Positions 45,255-56,379 are shown, counted from the first letter of the stretch. The stretch: 64,000 nt of DNA from Salvator merianae (GCA_003586115.2 QVOM02000126.1:12406447-12470446), one strand, 5' to 3'. The notes: generated by a model not told the origin, from the letters alone. Translations and numbers: made by a program.

Positions 45255-46290
45255 TTTGGATCAATTCATGGAAGTCAAGGCTATTAGCCCTGATGGCAGT
45301 TTGACGTCTCTGGTATTAAGGGGTGCCAGCTGCTGGGAGATGGTGAGCAGGGCAAGCTGCTGATGGGCTTCCTTGTAGTTTGGGAGGCATGGTGGCGCAG
45401 AAGGCTAAGGCACTGATCTTTCAATAGGAGGATCGGAGTTCGAGGCCCCTGTCTGCCGTGTAGAGGGGATGAGCGCCCTCTACTGGCCTCTAGCTCCAGC
45501 CAACCTAGCTGTTCGAAAGCAAGTAATTGCAAGTAGATAAATAGGGAGCATCACATTGTGTGATGCGGAAGATAGATAGATGTAAGCCTTCGTGCGAAAA
45601 ATAACCTTGTAAGCCGCTTTGAGTCCACTTCAGCTGAGAAAAGCGGGGTATAAAAACCAAGTTCTTCTTCTCCTCCTCCTCCTCCTCCTCCTCCTCCTCC
45701 TCCTCCTCCTCCTTCTTCTTCTTTTTCTTCCTTGTACAGCTGGTGGGCCACTGTGAGAACAGATTGTTGGACTAGACGGATGGACCCTGTGGGGCATTTC
45801 TTATGTCCTTATGCCTCCAAAGGCCATCTGCTGGGAGACTGTGAGCAGAGCTACCAGTGTGCCAGCGCCCTTCTCGTAGGCTTCCTTGGGCAGCTGGTTG
45901 GCCAATGTGAGAAGAGATGGTTGGATTAGATGGATCACGGGTCTGGTCCAGTGGGCACCTCTTAAGTTCTTATGCCTCTGAAAGCAGCTGCTGGAGGACT
46001 GTGACCAAAGCAAGTGGCATCCTGCTAGTGGGCTTCCTTGTATAGCAGACTGGCCCTTGTAAGAACAGACTGCTGGACCAGATGGGTCATGGGTCTGATC
46101 CAGTGGGGCACTTCTTATCTTTTTATGCTTGTGAAGATCAGCTGCTGCAAGACTGTGAGCAGGGCAAGCTGTGCTCAAGTCTTGTTGGTGGGCTTCCTTG
46201 TGCAGCTGGTTGGCCACTGCGAGAGCAGACTGCTGGACTGGATGGGCCATGGGTCTGACCCAGAGGGACATTTCTTACATTTTTATGGCT
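45255..46290 (+). mobile_element. CR1 subfamily B with at least four tandem 3-prime tails, split by a SINE
   Basis: The RT end (caattcatggaagtcaaggc) is followed by a tail, interrupted at 45,378-45,726 by a SINE. Three more tails of about 160 bp then run 45,810-45,975, 45,976-46,130 and 46,131-46,290. Each has ctg.gag.actgtga..a.agcaag, gggcttccttgt and ctggtccagtggg-like blocks. Confidence 0.85.
45378..45726 (+). mobile_element. Sauria SINE with 10-bp target duplication
   Basis: Full-length head to tail plus (TTC/CTC)n. The duplication cttccttgta sits at 45,368-45,377 and 45,727-45,736, in the CR1 tail. Confidence 0.95.
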
Positions 46291-46309
46291 CCTCCACAGA
46301 ATAGGGATG

Positions 46310-46470
46310 CTCAACGGTAGCCCAGAAGATGCTCCAGAACTACAACTCCCAGCTTTCATCTCCAGCATTCCTTGCAAACACTAGTGAGGCTGACACAGAA
46401 TCCTGGGAGTTGAATGCTGAGAATTGTAGTTTGGGAGGGTCTGGAGGGCTGCAACCAAGCACCCAACTGT
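46310..46470. repeat. DNA-element fragment with inverted aactacaactcccag motif
   Basis: gaactacaactcccagcttt at the left is mirrored by gagaattgtagtttgggagg and cctgggagttgaatgctgag at the right, about 60 bp apart. Confidence 0.4.
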
Positions 46471-46487
46471 AAACTGCAGTGCTCTAG

Positions 46488-47215
46488 AACATAAGAACAT
46501 AAGAGGAGCCTTGCTAGATCAGGCCACAGGCCATCTCATCCAGCATCCTGCCTCACACAGCAGCCCACCATCTGCTTCTGGACATCTCAAGCAGAAGAAT
46601 AAGGCAAAACCTTCTCCTGCTCTTCACTCCCTGCAAATGTCCTGTAGAGGCATCCTGCCTGTCTCTCCATCTGGAAACAGTACCTAGGCACCCATTCTAG
46701 TAGCCATTGATACACCTGTCCTCCATGAATTAAGAGAAGCCCTGATGCATCAGGCCAATGCCCATCTAGTCCAGCATTCTGTTTCACATAGTGGCCCGTA
46801 GCTTCTGGGCATCCTCAAGCAGGATAAAAAGGCAAAACTTTCACGTGTTCTCAGCTCCCTGCAAATGGCCTTTAAAGGCATCCTGCCTGTCCCTCCAACC
46901 TGGACATCTAGACATCCATTCTAGAGAAGAACCTAAGAGGATCCCTGCTGGATCAGGCCACAGCCCATCTAGTCCAGCTTCATGACTTACACAGTGACCC
47001 ACCAATTGCTTCTGGGCATTCTCAAGCAAAAGGCAAAGGCAAAACCTTCACCTGCTCTCGACTCCCTGCAGATGGCCTTTAGAGGCATCCTGACTGTCTC
47101 TCCACCCTGGAGGCAATACCCAGGCATCCATTCCAGTAGCCATTGATACACCTGACCTCCATTAATCTGTCCAATCCGTTCTTAAAGCCATCCAGGCTGA
47201 TGGCTTTCACCACCT
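46488..47215 (-). mobile_element. CR1 subfamily A 3-prime tails, three head-to-tail
   Basis: Inverted tails run 46,488-46,735, 46,736-46,925 and 46,926-47,215. The first and last reach the RT-proximal ctccatgaat or ctccattaatctgtcc part. Confidence 0.85.
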
Positions 47216-47519
47216 CAGATCTACCATTTCCATTGTCCACAGTCAACATAAACAACCGCAGCCACGCTGATCCATCTTTGGAAGTTGCAATCCCAATAAT
47301 GTGATGGTATTAAGCTGGCAGAAGCCTATCTTTCAAATAGTGATCCCTTTTGCATATCCCCCAAGCAAACCATTTCCTTCTTTGAGCTACTATTCATTTG
47401 GGGCCCTGAATATAATTTCTCCTTCCCTCATGCTCCCCAGCATACATGCCCCAGCCTTCAGAATCTGAAATGTGGTGCTTTTAAGTGCTAAACTTCAGCA
47501 CATTCCAACAGGCCGTCAA

Positions 47520-47830
47520 CTCACAAGGAAATGTTCTCGCAGGAGAACAAGAAGACCTACTGCAAGATTAGCAGATACAATCTCCTCCTTGTTCTTGTGA
47601 GGAAGGGAAACATATATATTTTGACAGAGAGGGCTTTTTCCTCCTCTCTCTCTCTTTCTCTTTCTCATGTCACTCCTTTCAAAAACCCTCTCCATAGATG
47701 TCAAATGGCATCATCTTATGCCAGCATGCTAATGAAAGCATTTCCATGGAAACAGGCTCATTACTGCTAATTTTTGCTGGCCTTCCTCCAGTTCCTAAGC
47801 TTTGCTGCTTTCAAAATTTCCACAAGACAT
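47520..47830. promoter_or_regulatory. candidate conserved non-coding block
   Basis: Single-copy sequence with octamer-like catgctaatgaaag, ttccatggaaacaggc and a homeodomain-like actgctaattttt within 80 bp. Inference from motifs only. Confidence 0.25.
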
Positions 47831-47847
47831 TATAGATCAAGTGAGAG

Positions 47848-47905
47848 AAGGAAGGAAGGAAGGAAGGAAGGAAGGAAGGAAGGAAGGAAGGAAGGAAGGA
47901 AAGAA
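47848..47905. repeat. (GGAA)n microsatellite
   Basis: About 13 units of AAGG. Confidence 0.97.
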
Positions 47906-48334
47906 AGATTGATTCATCTAAAAGCTTCTTCTGGATCAACTTCTTAGCAACAAGCTCTCCAATATTGAACCTAAAAGCCTACCCATCCCTCAATACTCAA
48001 TTGAAAAGAATTACAGCTAAAATCCTGTAAAAATCCTGAGGTGCCTAATCAATGGGCAATATATCATTTTCTTGGCTTGAAAGGGCATGGGAAATGGAAC
48101 TGCAGTTCTTAAGACACAAGTTAAGTATTTCCATGCCAGAAATGCAGGCCCCAAATCTTTCTTGACCAATATTTCATTTCCAACAGCTACAGGCCGCCAA
48201 CCAGAGGCAGCCAACCTATCATCTGATATTTAATGATACAACACACTGAATGCAAACACGGAGGCTGTATCTAGCTGCCAATGTTACTAGCGGTCAGTAA
48301 GCAGACCCTATTTTTCATGGATTTGCCTCTGTTG
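47906..48334. other. no gene or recognised repeat seen
   Basis: Single-copy-looking sequence. Confidence 0.35.
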
Positions 48335-49070
48335 TGCTTGGGTACCAGTATGTCTTGACCGACTTCTGGTTGACTGCATGGGCACCTCTATGTCATTTTC
48401 TTGGCAGAGATTCAGAAGTGGTTTGCCACTGCCTATGCTTGGGGAGAGACTGGGGATTGAACTGATGACCCTATATTTTCCAGGCCTTTTGCTCTACCAC
48501 TGAGCTACAGCCACTTCCAGACTCCATGGGCACCTCTATGCAGTTTTCCTGGCAGAGATGTACAAGTGGTTTACTTTTGCCTATTTCTGGGGAGAGACTG
48601 AAGATCAAACTGATGTCTCTCCGCTCTCTAGGCATGTTGCTCTACCACTGAGCTACAGCCCCTCCATGGGCACCTCTATGCAGTTTTCTTAGCAGGGATA
48701 CAGAAGTGGTTTGCCATTCCCTACTTCCAGGGAGAGGCTGGGGATCAAACCAGCAACCCTCTGCTCTCCAGGCAGTTTGCGCTACCATTGAGCTACAGCC
48801 TCTCCCAGACTCCATGGGCACCTCTATTCAGTTTTCTTGGCAGGGATACAGAAGTGGTTTGCCATTCCCTACTTCCAGAGAGAGGCTGGGGATCAAACCA
48901 GCAACCCTCTGCTCTCCAGGCAGTTTGCTCTACCATTGAGCTACAGCCTCTCCCAGACTCCATGGGCACTTCTATTCAGTTTTCTTGGCAGGGATAGAGA
49001 AGTGGTTTGCCATTGTCTATTTCCTGGGAGAGGCTGTGGATCGAACCAGCAACCCCCTGCATTCTAGTCA
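48335..49070 (-). repeat. tandem array of five tRNA-derived SINE units
   Basis: The phrase catgggcac(c/t)tct recurs at 48,377, 48,525, 48,667, 48,813 and 48,961, a period of 142-148 bp. On the minus strand each unit has an A box (tgtagctcaatggtagagc), a B box (ggtttgatcccc) and the body ggcaaaccacttctg and gaaaactgcatagagg. The fifth unit lacks the A-box end. These are SINE heads, not functional tRNA genes: no acceptor-stem match or anticodon-loop structure is preserved. Confidence 0.88.
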
Positions 49071-50280
49071 GGAATGTGGAAAGGGGGGGAGGGGTAATGA
49101 GGGAGGGATTGCACAGGGTATGCTGCAAAGCGCCCGTTGTATTTATTGCCTAGCTACTGCACTGTAATCACAGAAATAAAAAAACAAAAAATATATCGGG
49201 AGGAAAGAAACCGTGATTGGAAGACTGTCTATTTGTAGCGCCTCTTCTTATTCGCTGCAGCGAAAGGCATTCTCTTGCGTTTGCCGCTTCTCCCCTGCCT
49301 GCGTGAATCGGAGCTCAGGTGCAGGCGTCTCCATCGCTCATGCACTGGGGCCTCAGTGATGCCGGCCAGGCTGGCCCCTTCACCCAGATTCAAGTCATGG
49401 AATGAGTGATGTTTCTTCTGGACTGACCAGCAGCTCCAGAGCAGTGGGCCGGTTGACAGGCCTCCCCAAACTCTGCCGGTTGGGAGGCGGACCGGAAGGG
49501 GCGATCGCTTCAGCACAGCCAACGCTCCTCCTCCTACTCTGACTCTTCAGCCTCCAAGTGCCTATCTCCCCCCTCCCATCAATACAGCAATGTGGCAATC
49601 CCCTCCTATACTGCCTTAACAAATTATTCCTTTCCCCACAGACACCAAACTGCAAAATAAATAAGTTACAAGAATATTAAAACACATATATTTTAGAAGC
49701 ACCCAAAGCCCTTCCACAAAACCCAGATATTTTGGACCAAGGTGAGCGGGCTTTGTTCTCATTCTCCACCAAAAGAGCAGCCCAACCCCCCCCCCCGGTG
49801 TGGGCCACTTTGGTGGTGGCCCATTGATGCCTCCAGAGGCAGCCCTCATATATAGCCTCAGTAGCTAACTTATTGGGACCATGAGTCAGCTTTTTCCGAG
49901 AGCTGCCTTGCAGGGCCCAGTCCTGCAAAGAAGCACCAAACACCCACCGCCACCAGTCCTCCTGGTGCCAACACCTCTGGAGGTAGAAGATAGGAGTCTA
50001 GCAGGCCACAGGTTGTATCAGCCAGCAGGAGGCAAAAGGTGGGCAGCCCAGCCTCTCACACTGGGCACAGATGGTACAGCTCCCCACTCAACTCAAGAGC
50101 TGGGTTTCTGTCCATAGCTGCAGCTCAGAGAGACAGCTCCTGCAACCAGCCTTTCACATGCAGGCTGGTTCCCGCCCCCTCAAAGAACCACTTCAGATCT
50201 ATGAAGAAAAAAGTGGGCTCTCTGTGAGCTGCCCCATCAGTGGGTCACATAAATGAAGTCTTCTTTTGGAATGACATTTT
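49071..50280. other. 1.2 kb unassigned, moderately GC-rich
   Basis: A minus-strand frame (49,522-49,229) ends in a basic SGKRKRMPFAAANKKRRYK tail, but no family is recognised and there is no splice or promoter context. It may be part of a repeat joined to the 5S-like fragment that follows. Confidence 0.3.
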
Positions 50281-50372
50281 TACAGCCTTGGGATCTCCTG
50301 GTGGTCTCCCATCCAGGTACTAATTAAGCCAAAAGTCGCTCAGTTTTTCAAGATCAGTCCGAGGAAGGCTGC
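50281..50372 (-). repeat. 5S-rRNA-derived fragment
   Basis: It reads tggtctcccatccaggtac, then tcaagatcagtccgaggaag, corresponding to the inverted 5S internal control region. A known class of squamate 5S-derived SINEs has this piece. Confidence 0.6.
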
Positions 50373-51427
50373 CACCTAAAATGAGTGGTGCTCCATGTAC
50401 AAACTACATCTCATTCCTGATCTTCTGAAGGATACTTTGCTCATTTGGGGAAAAAGTACAGCAAGTTGAACAATAATTGAAACCCTCCCCCCTCTACTCT
50501 CCAGGAATTCTTTTTTTCAAAAGCAACTTCAAGGTTCAATACGGGTTGTGGATCCCCCGTGGAAATCTCTTTAACCAGTTATTAGCCATGAAAGGAAACT
50601 AGATAAAGAAATAGCACCGCACCTGTTGAAATCTGACCTGCTGCAGAATTGTTAAAGGCAGAGGGGCTCTGCCAGAGAGGTGTGACTCTAGCCATTGGGG
50701 ATCACATCCCAAATGCAAGCACCTGAGAACAGCGGGAGGTAGGGAAGGATAAGTTAATTAGCCAGGCAGAGAACTGTAAAAATGAATGGAGGGTAGCTGT
50801 ATTTAAGCAAGGGTAGTAAAAGCTGATATAGTTACACAGTCGGTGATTAGCAGCCTGTTCCTCAAAATATAGTAAGTAAGTGAGTTTGGAAACCTGGAGG
50901 GGGGTCATTCTTCTCTGTTCTCCCCACAGATCTAAAAGTCTATATGTTTGTTTTATGGGAGCACTAAAGCCTGTCTCTGCCTATCTGTTCCGCAACCAGG
51001 GTATTCTGTGCCGTGAATTGTCTTTTCTTTGAAATAGAAGCCACTCTGAGTCATGCTTCCAACACCCTGCAAGATACTTTGAGATGTTTTTAGCATATAA
51101 TCGAGTACAGAAGGATTTCAAATAAATATAATAAACCTCATGGAGCTTTCCCACTTCATCTGGTAGAGCATTAGACCTGCCAAGAGATATGTTGGAAAAA
51201 GCCATTCCAAAGTACACTGGCTGGGCTTGGAGGAACCTAATCATTTTAAACACAGTGACCTCTGAATGTTTGTTTCCTATGTAATTGCTTCCGAGTACTT
51301 TCTGCTGTGAACTGGCAGACACTAGGATAGTGAACGAGCATCAATTCAGAGAATGTACAACTGAGTCCCATTTTGTTGTAGAAAGGTCCCTCCCAAACCT
51401 ACTTTATTTATTCACTGTATTCTTACT
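50373..51427. other. single-copy region, no exon recognised
   Basis: No window repeat matches; a 113-residue minus frame has no domain I recognise. Confidence 0.35.
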
Positions 51428-51779
51428 GGGGAGCAGCTGTAGCTCAGTGGTAGAGCAAACCGCCTGGAAAGCAGAGGGTTGCTGGTTCAATCCTCAGCCT
51501 CTCCCCAGTAGTAGGCAATGGCAAACCACTTCTGTATCTCTGCCAAGAAAACTGCATAGAGGTGCCTGTGAAGTCTGGGAGTGGCTGTAGTTGAATGGTA
51601 GAGCAAGCTGCCTGGAAAGCACAGGGTTGCCGGTTCGATCCCCAGCCTCTCCCCAGAAGTAGGCAATGGCAAACCACTTCTGAATCTCTGCCAATAAAAC
51701 TGCATAGAGGTGCCCATGGAGCTGGCCATGCAGTCAACCAGGAGTCAGCCATGACTCGGTGGTACCCAACAACAACAAA
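51428..51779 (+). mobile_element. tRNA-derived SINE dimer
   Basis: Two units (51,428-51,575 and 51,576-51,779) have the A box ctgtagctcagtggtagagc and B box ggttcaatcctc/ggttcgatcccc. Only the second carries the complete 3-prime end cagccatgactcggtggtac and a (CAA)n tail. Same family as the array at 48.3-49.07 kb, opposite strand. Confidence 0.9.
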
Positions 51780-51799
51780 TTACTCTTACTGATGTTTTA

Positions 51800-51985
51800 G
51801 CTCCCTCCAAAATGTATCCTGTTAGTGTGGATTGGTTGTATTTTAGCTACATTTTCATTTGACAATGCCTTACTGATTTTATTATTGTTTTATACTGTTT
51901 ATTTTACTGAATGCTCCGACCTGCTCTGAGACCTTCTAGTCAAGGGTTGGATAGAAATGTTTAGAAATGCATAAATAAAGTAAAA
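51800..51985 (+). mobile_element. L2 LINE 3-prime end fragment
   Basis: It has the end block cgacctgctctgagaccttc, gttggatagaaatg and aaatgcataaataaag. Confidence 0.6.
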
Positions 51986-52384
51986 TCACCAAACAGCTAC
52001 TTACAAGCAGAAGTATAAAAATATAAAATAAAATAAAATGCAACATAAAAAATAGCCCTAAATATAAAAACATTAAATTTTAAAAGATTTTAAAACTCTA
52101 CCATCAGGCCATATTTCCTTAGAGGTAGATCTTTACATCTGTCTATCTATCTGCCCAGTTCCCTATCCTGCCCATCCACTTCCATTGTCACTGAACACTC
52201 CTCTTGGTGATTTCCTTCAAATATAAACTTAACCCTGCGTCCTTGTGTTTACATTGGGTTTTTCAGATGCCCTTGACACTAAAGAGAGTATTTTCCTCAT
52301 GGACTTGATCCTCATAAAAGCCTCCCCCTAACCCGCCTCTAATCTGAGTACTTAGGATACCTGCAAGTGAACTTCATAAACAAG

Positions 52385-52471
52385 GGTCCTTTCTGCACTG
52401 GGCCTGATTTTGGGTTATATCCCAGAATAGGAGCCTGCTGTCCACATGCTAGTGTGGGTGCAGAAAGGGCC
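52385..52471. mobile_element. 87-bp miniature inverted-repeat element
   Basis: Ends ggtcctttctgcac and inverse gtgcagaaagggcc. Flanks are AAG and AAA. It has the termini of the GGGCC family with almost nothing in between. Confidence 0.6.
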
Positions 52472-52514
52472 AAAGTGAACATAGTTCAGCACGCTAACCA
52501 TTTGAGCCACTGCT

Positions 52515-53037
52515 GTTGCTGCTTGAAGGAACCTATCAGACAATCGGACAGGCAGGGAGGGGCACCAGCGACCTCTTGTCGGCACCAGGAACTTTTGAAC
52601 TCAATTAAACAAATCAAAGGAAGCTGAACTGCAACTAAAAAAATAACTCCTATCCTGCCTTCTTTAGATTAGGAATGTACTTGAAAGCACACTAGACTTC
52701 GAATAATAATACAGAGTGGGGAGAGAGAGAGAGACTTGAGTTTCAGCACGATTTTGTTTGCAAACTAAAAAACCTGGCAGTTAAGGAGTTAAGGAGTTGG
52801 AAACTGCTTCAGCAAAGAGAGGGGGGATTTGCATATCCAGTGGCCAATCAGTGAGCAGCACCCTTTACAGTCATGGTAGGTTGTCTGTTGAAGCGAGTAG
52901 GCTGCACATTGGGTGAGGCTGAATCAGATAAATGGATAACTACTGTGTTCGGAAGGCTGCTTTTCTGTGTGCTTAGGAATTATTCGTTCATTTTATTTAT
53001 TCAGGCGGTTTTAAAAACTGCTAGTCTGAACACACCC
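52515..53037. mobile_element. Harbinger-like element, second copy
   Basis: The right end gtctgaacacaccc is followed by TAA. The interior shares gaggggcaccagcgacct and aactcctatcctgccttct with the copy at 7.73 kb. The left terminus is not preserved. Confidence 0.55.
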
Positions 53038-53409
53038 TAAGGCAGACCCCTGGGCCCCTGGGCAGTTCCACACTGGACTGTATAACAGACCAGCAGATGT
53101 ACTAGGAGCCTCCCTTCCACACTGCGTATCTTCCTGGGCAGGGTCTCCCTTAGACCACACCAGCGTGCAGAAGGGAGGCTCCTAGTATGCGTGATGGTCC
53201 AATATACTGGCCAGTACAGAATCACCTCTGCTATGGATATGAATCTGGCTGTGACGAGCATCACACATTTTGCAGCCGTACCTTAACACTCAGCAGTCAT
53301 AGTAAGCTGTTATAGTAACACTTAAAGGAGTGCAAGGAAGAGAATTGTGCTTCCTCCTTTTTCCCTCCCAACCCAGCAGAGTGAAATGGGCAGTTTAAAT
53401 CCATGTGCT

Positions 53410-53851
53410 TCAGCAGAAAGAACAAGCACGGCATGCTATCCGTTCTGGGGCAATAGACAGGGAATTGCATGAATCTGAGCATGTTCTGCATTGCATTTCA
53501 TCCACAAGGATGAAGGCAGTGAGCATTATTCTCCCCTCTTCCGTATATACCTGCCTGAGTATTGAGATCTCAAGGAGAGGGCTTCTTGTAGTGCCTCATC
53601 TCTCAGAGGTGCAAGGGACAGGGACATGTAAGAGGGCCTTTTCTGTGGTGGCCCCCAGACTCTGGAACAGTCTCCCTCTGGAGGTTCACCAGGCATCTGC
53701 ATTATATGGTTTTTGGCACCTGGTTAGAACATACCTCTTCATCCAGGCCTTGGATGTTTAGCTTCCTCTGGGTGTTTTACTGCCAGGGAGTGAGTGAGTG
53801 AGTTATATTTTACATATGTTTTAAGAATATTCTTAAATATTCTTTAATTTT
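53410..53851 (+). mobile_element. L2 LINE, RT C-terminus (split by SINE)
   Basis: The frame reads VVPHLSEVQGTGTCKRAFSV then VAPRLWNSLPLEV, a clear L2 RT end. The 3-prime UTR is cut at 53,851. Confidence 0.9.
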
Positions 53852-54128
53852 TGGTGGCGCAGAAGGCTAAGGCACTGATTTTTCAATAGGAGGTTCGGAG
53901 TTCGAGGCCCTTGTCTGCCACGTAGAGGGGATGAGCGCCATCTACTGGCCTCTAGCTCCAGCCAACCTAGCTGTTCGAAAGCAAGTAATTGCAAGTAGAT
54001 AAATAGGGAGCATCACATTGTGTGATGCGGAAGATAGACAGATGTAAGCCTTCGGGCGAAAAATAACCTTGTAAGCCGCTTTGAGTCAGCTTCGGCTGAG
54101 AAAAGCGGGGTATAAAAACCAAGTTCTT
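53852..54128 (+). mobile_element. Sauria SINE inserted in L2
   Basis: It starts directly at ggtggcgcagaaggctaagg (a few head bases missing) and ends in (TTC)n. L2 sequence flanks both sides. Confidence 0.92.
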
Positions 54129-54216
54129 CTTCTTCTACTACTACTTTATCTTTTTATTATTGTGACTCGCCCTGGCACCTTTGTTGAAGGGCAGGATATA
54201 AGTTCTTAAATAAATA
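54129..54216 (+). mobile_element. L2 LINE 3-prime end, continuation
   Basis: tgactcgccctggcaccttt and gggcaggatataagttctt with (AAAT)n complete the L2 interrupted at 53,851. Confidence 0.85.
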
Positions 54217-54221
54217 AATAG

Positions 54222-54345
54222 AATCCTGACAAAAACCCTGAGGTGTAGGTTGGGCTGAGAGGCTGCGACTGGTCCATGGCCCCTCCTTGGACTTTCATGG
54301 CCTAAGCTGAAATTCTGACACTCTAACCACTATATTGCACTGCCT
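54222..54345 (-). mobile_element. MIR-like SINE fragment
   Basis: It reads aaccctgaggtgtaggttgg to cactctaaccactatattgc, the inverted MIR-like order. Confidence 0.5.
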
Positions 54346-55061
54346 GCTCTGGATTGCAAAACAAGTGTTACCAATCTGGTCCTCAGTAGGCGCCCTAAAC
54401 CACCCTCTAGCTCTTGGCATAACTGTCCTGCCGCTGCCATCCGGCATGGCTGTGCTGCTAGGGGTTGTCCAAAATGCTAGAGGGCTTCAGACTGGGAATG
54501 GGGGTGGCTTGCATTAATTACGGCTACCTCCTAATAAAATACACACATCAACAGAAGAGGACAGAGGGTGGCGCAGGTGGTTTCCGATCAATTCTTCTAA
54601 TTGCAACATACATTAGTCAGCAAGACAGAAGCTTGCTGGAACAGAGGAAGCAGAATAAAGAGGAGGCTGAACCTCACAGGGCAAGAGACTTGCCATGACA
54701 GATATTGCCACATGGAAGGTCTCCTTTAGGGCACCATCACCTCTGTTTCTACCATAGTCAAGAACAGGGGCATAAGGGGGGGGGGTCCTCCTGCCACTTC
54801 TGCTCCTTCAGAAATACGTAGTCCATAAAGTATCCTTCACAGCAGGACCAGGGAAAGTCAACCTGTGAATGGACTCCCATTTACCGGGTTATTGGTCATG
54901 CTAACTGAGGCTGATGGTGTCCAAAGCACCTGGAGGGCCATGGCCAAAAAGCAATGGCCAAAACTACCTGGATAAAAAGTAGCAACCAGTGGAGCTGTTG
55001 AAGGACAGGGGAAGCAGAACACCCCTGCTAACACCTTTATTCCTATATTCTAGGCTGCTTC
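54346..55061. other. no gene or recognised repeat seen
   Basis: Unassigned; a G-run at 54,778-54,787. Confidence 0.35.
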
Positions 55062-55157
55062 TACATAGCGACCAGCGACGGCCTGTGACTTTAAGGGCGT
55101 GGGCGCGCCATGGCTGTTCGCGGGGCCTCCGGGCCTCCGTACTGACGCAGCAGGTCG
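55062..55157. mobile_element. hAT-like GC-rich fragment
   Basis: It matches the 16,155-16,252 fragment (gacggcctgtgactttaagg, gctgttcgcggggcctccgg, tccgtactgacgcag). Confidence 0.4.
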
Positions 55158-55169
55158 CCTAGTAATAAG

Positions 55170-55304
55170 ATGTTTTCTTTCAGCATTATCTAATTCAGAA
55201 CATCCACCTTTGGGTTAGATAATGTGGAAAGGAATTGATTAGTCACACTGCTGATGTGTTCTTTCAATCCAAAGTGGACTGAAAACTTAGGTGTGATTGG
55301 GCCC
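55170..55304. mobile_element. palindromic MITE, half copy
   Basis: The right end aacttaggtgtgattgggccc is followed by TTA. It shares gatgtgttctttcaatcc and aaagtggact with 12,078-12,290. Confidence 0.65.
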
Positions 55305-56379
55305 TTATGAACAATGTACTGTTTTGTAGTATTCTAGGGAAAAGTGGAGTGTTACTCAGTTTTGCATGCCTCACTCCATTCTTTTTTTACTCTACAGGGT
55401 CCTATTTACTTCTGAGGTAAATAGCCTCTCCTCTTAGGTTGCCAAACTGCACCACATTCCAGGAGCGTGTCCAAGTTAAACCCCCAGGTAAGTTATCCAC
55501 TGCCCTTGTCTGAAACCAACCAATGTGCAAGGATCTCCTTCTATTTTTCTAAGGATGTGGGAATCCCCCTTTTTTTTCACAATCCAGATGGCACTGAATT
55601 AAGGCTCACACTTTAACGTGTGATAAAGAGTCAGAAATCCTGCTGCTGAACTAATCATCGATGAATCAAGTCACCCTCCAGAGACTGAACTGCAGTCATG
55701 ATGTAGCTATGAGGCACCAAAAAGTTTCCAGAAAATCCAGACCTTAAAATGCCCACAAAAAGCAGTGGTTTCCAAGAGAAGATCCCCTGTTAGCTTGAAA
55801 CAGTGGTAGGATTGCTCTCTTAACTAACAGTCTTCAGAAACAATCCTTTGCAAACTGATTTGATGAGCGTGTTTACGTTGACTCAGAACTGCACCAAAAA
55901 AAAGGACATCTTTGAACAGTTTTCTCGCAATTTGAGAATTCTGTGATATGCGGAAGATAGACAAGAGAAGTGTAATAGCTGCATTTCTAGATGTAAACTT
56001 TCAGGACCCACATGTTTTGTACTATCTTGTGCAATTTGTGCCCAATGCCAAGAGGTTATCTGCGTATTTATGGTGATTGCATGTACATGAGAATTATGAA
56101 GGGGTGCTCAGACTGTACCTAGTGCTGAAACTGTGTTCCTATGTTCCTGAAGATAGCCCCTATCATGCCTTGCTGGTCAGAGTTGTTGAGGATGGGAGTT
56201 GTAGTTCAGGCCCATCTAGAAGCCACAGATGAATTCTCCTCTGTGAAAAACTCAAGCAGACCCCAAAGTGAGACTTTGTACAATGAGGCAAAGATTAGTT
56301 GGTCTGTTTCTGAATAAGTTATTTCCCCAGATGCTGTAGGAATACAAAGCTCCAAATCCAGCTGGATATATCTGCACTA
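55305..56379. other. single-copy region, no exon seen
   Basis: Only a short gatgggagttgtagttcagg element scrap at about 56,190; otherwise no match. Confidence 0.35.

Noticed and set aside
48335..49070. CRISPR-like array
   Set aside because: Units of about 146 bp without unique spacers, tRNA-like promoter boxes and eukaryotic context identify a SINE array.
49229..49522. Minus-strand frame with a basic C-terminus as a possible gene
   Set aside because: No family recognised, no start or splice support, adjacent to repeat-derived sequence.
51428..51500. Possible tRNA gene
   Set aside because: A and B boxes are present but the cloverleaf is not, and the sequence continues into a SINE body; it is a SINE head.
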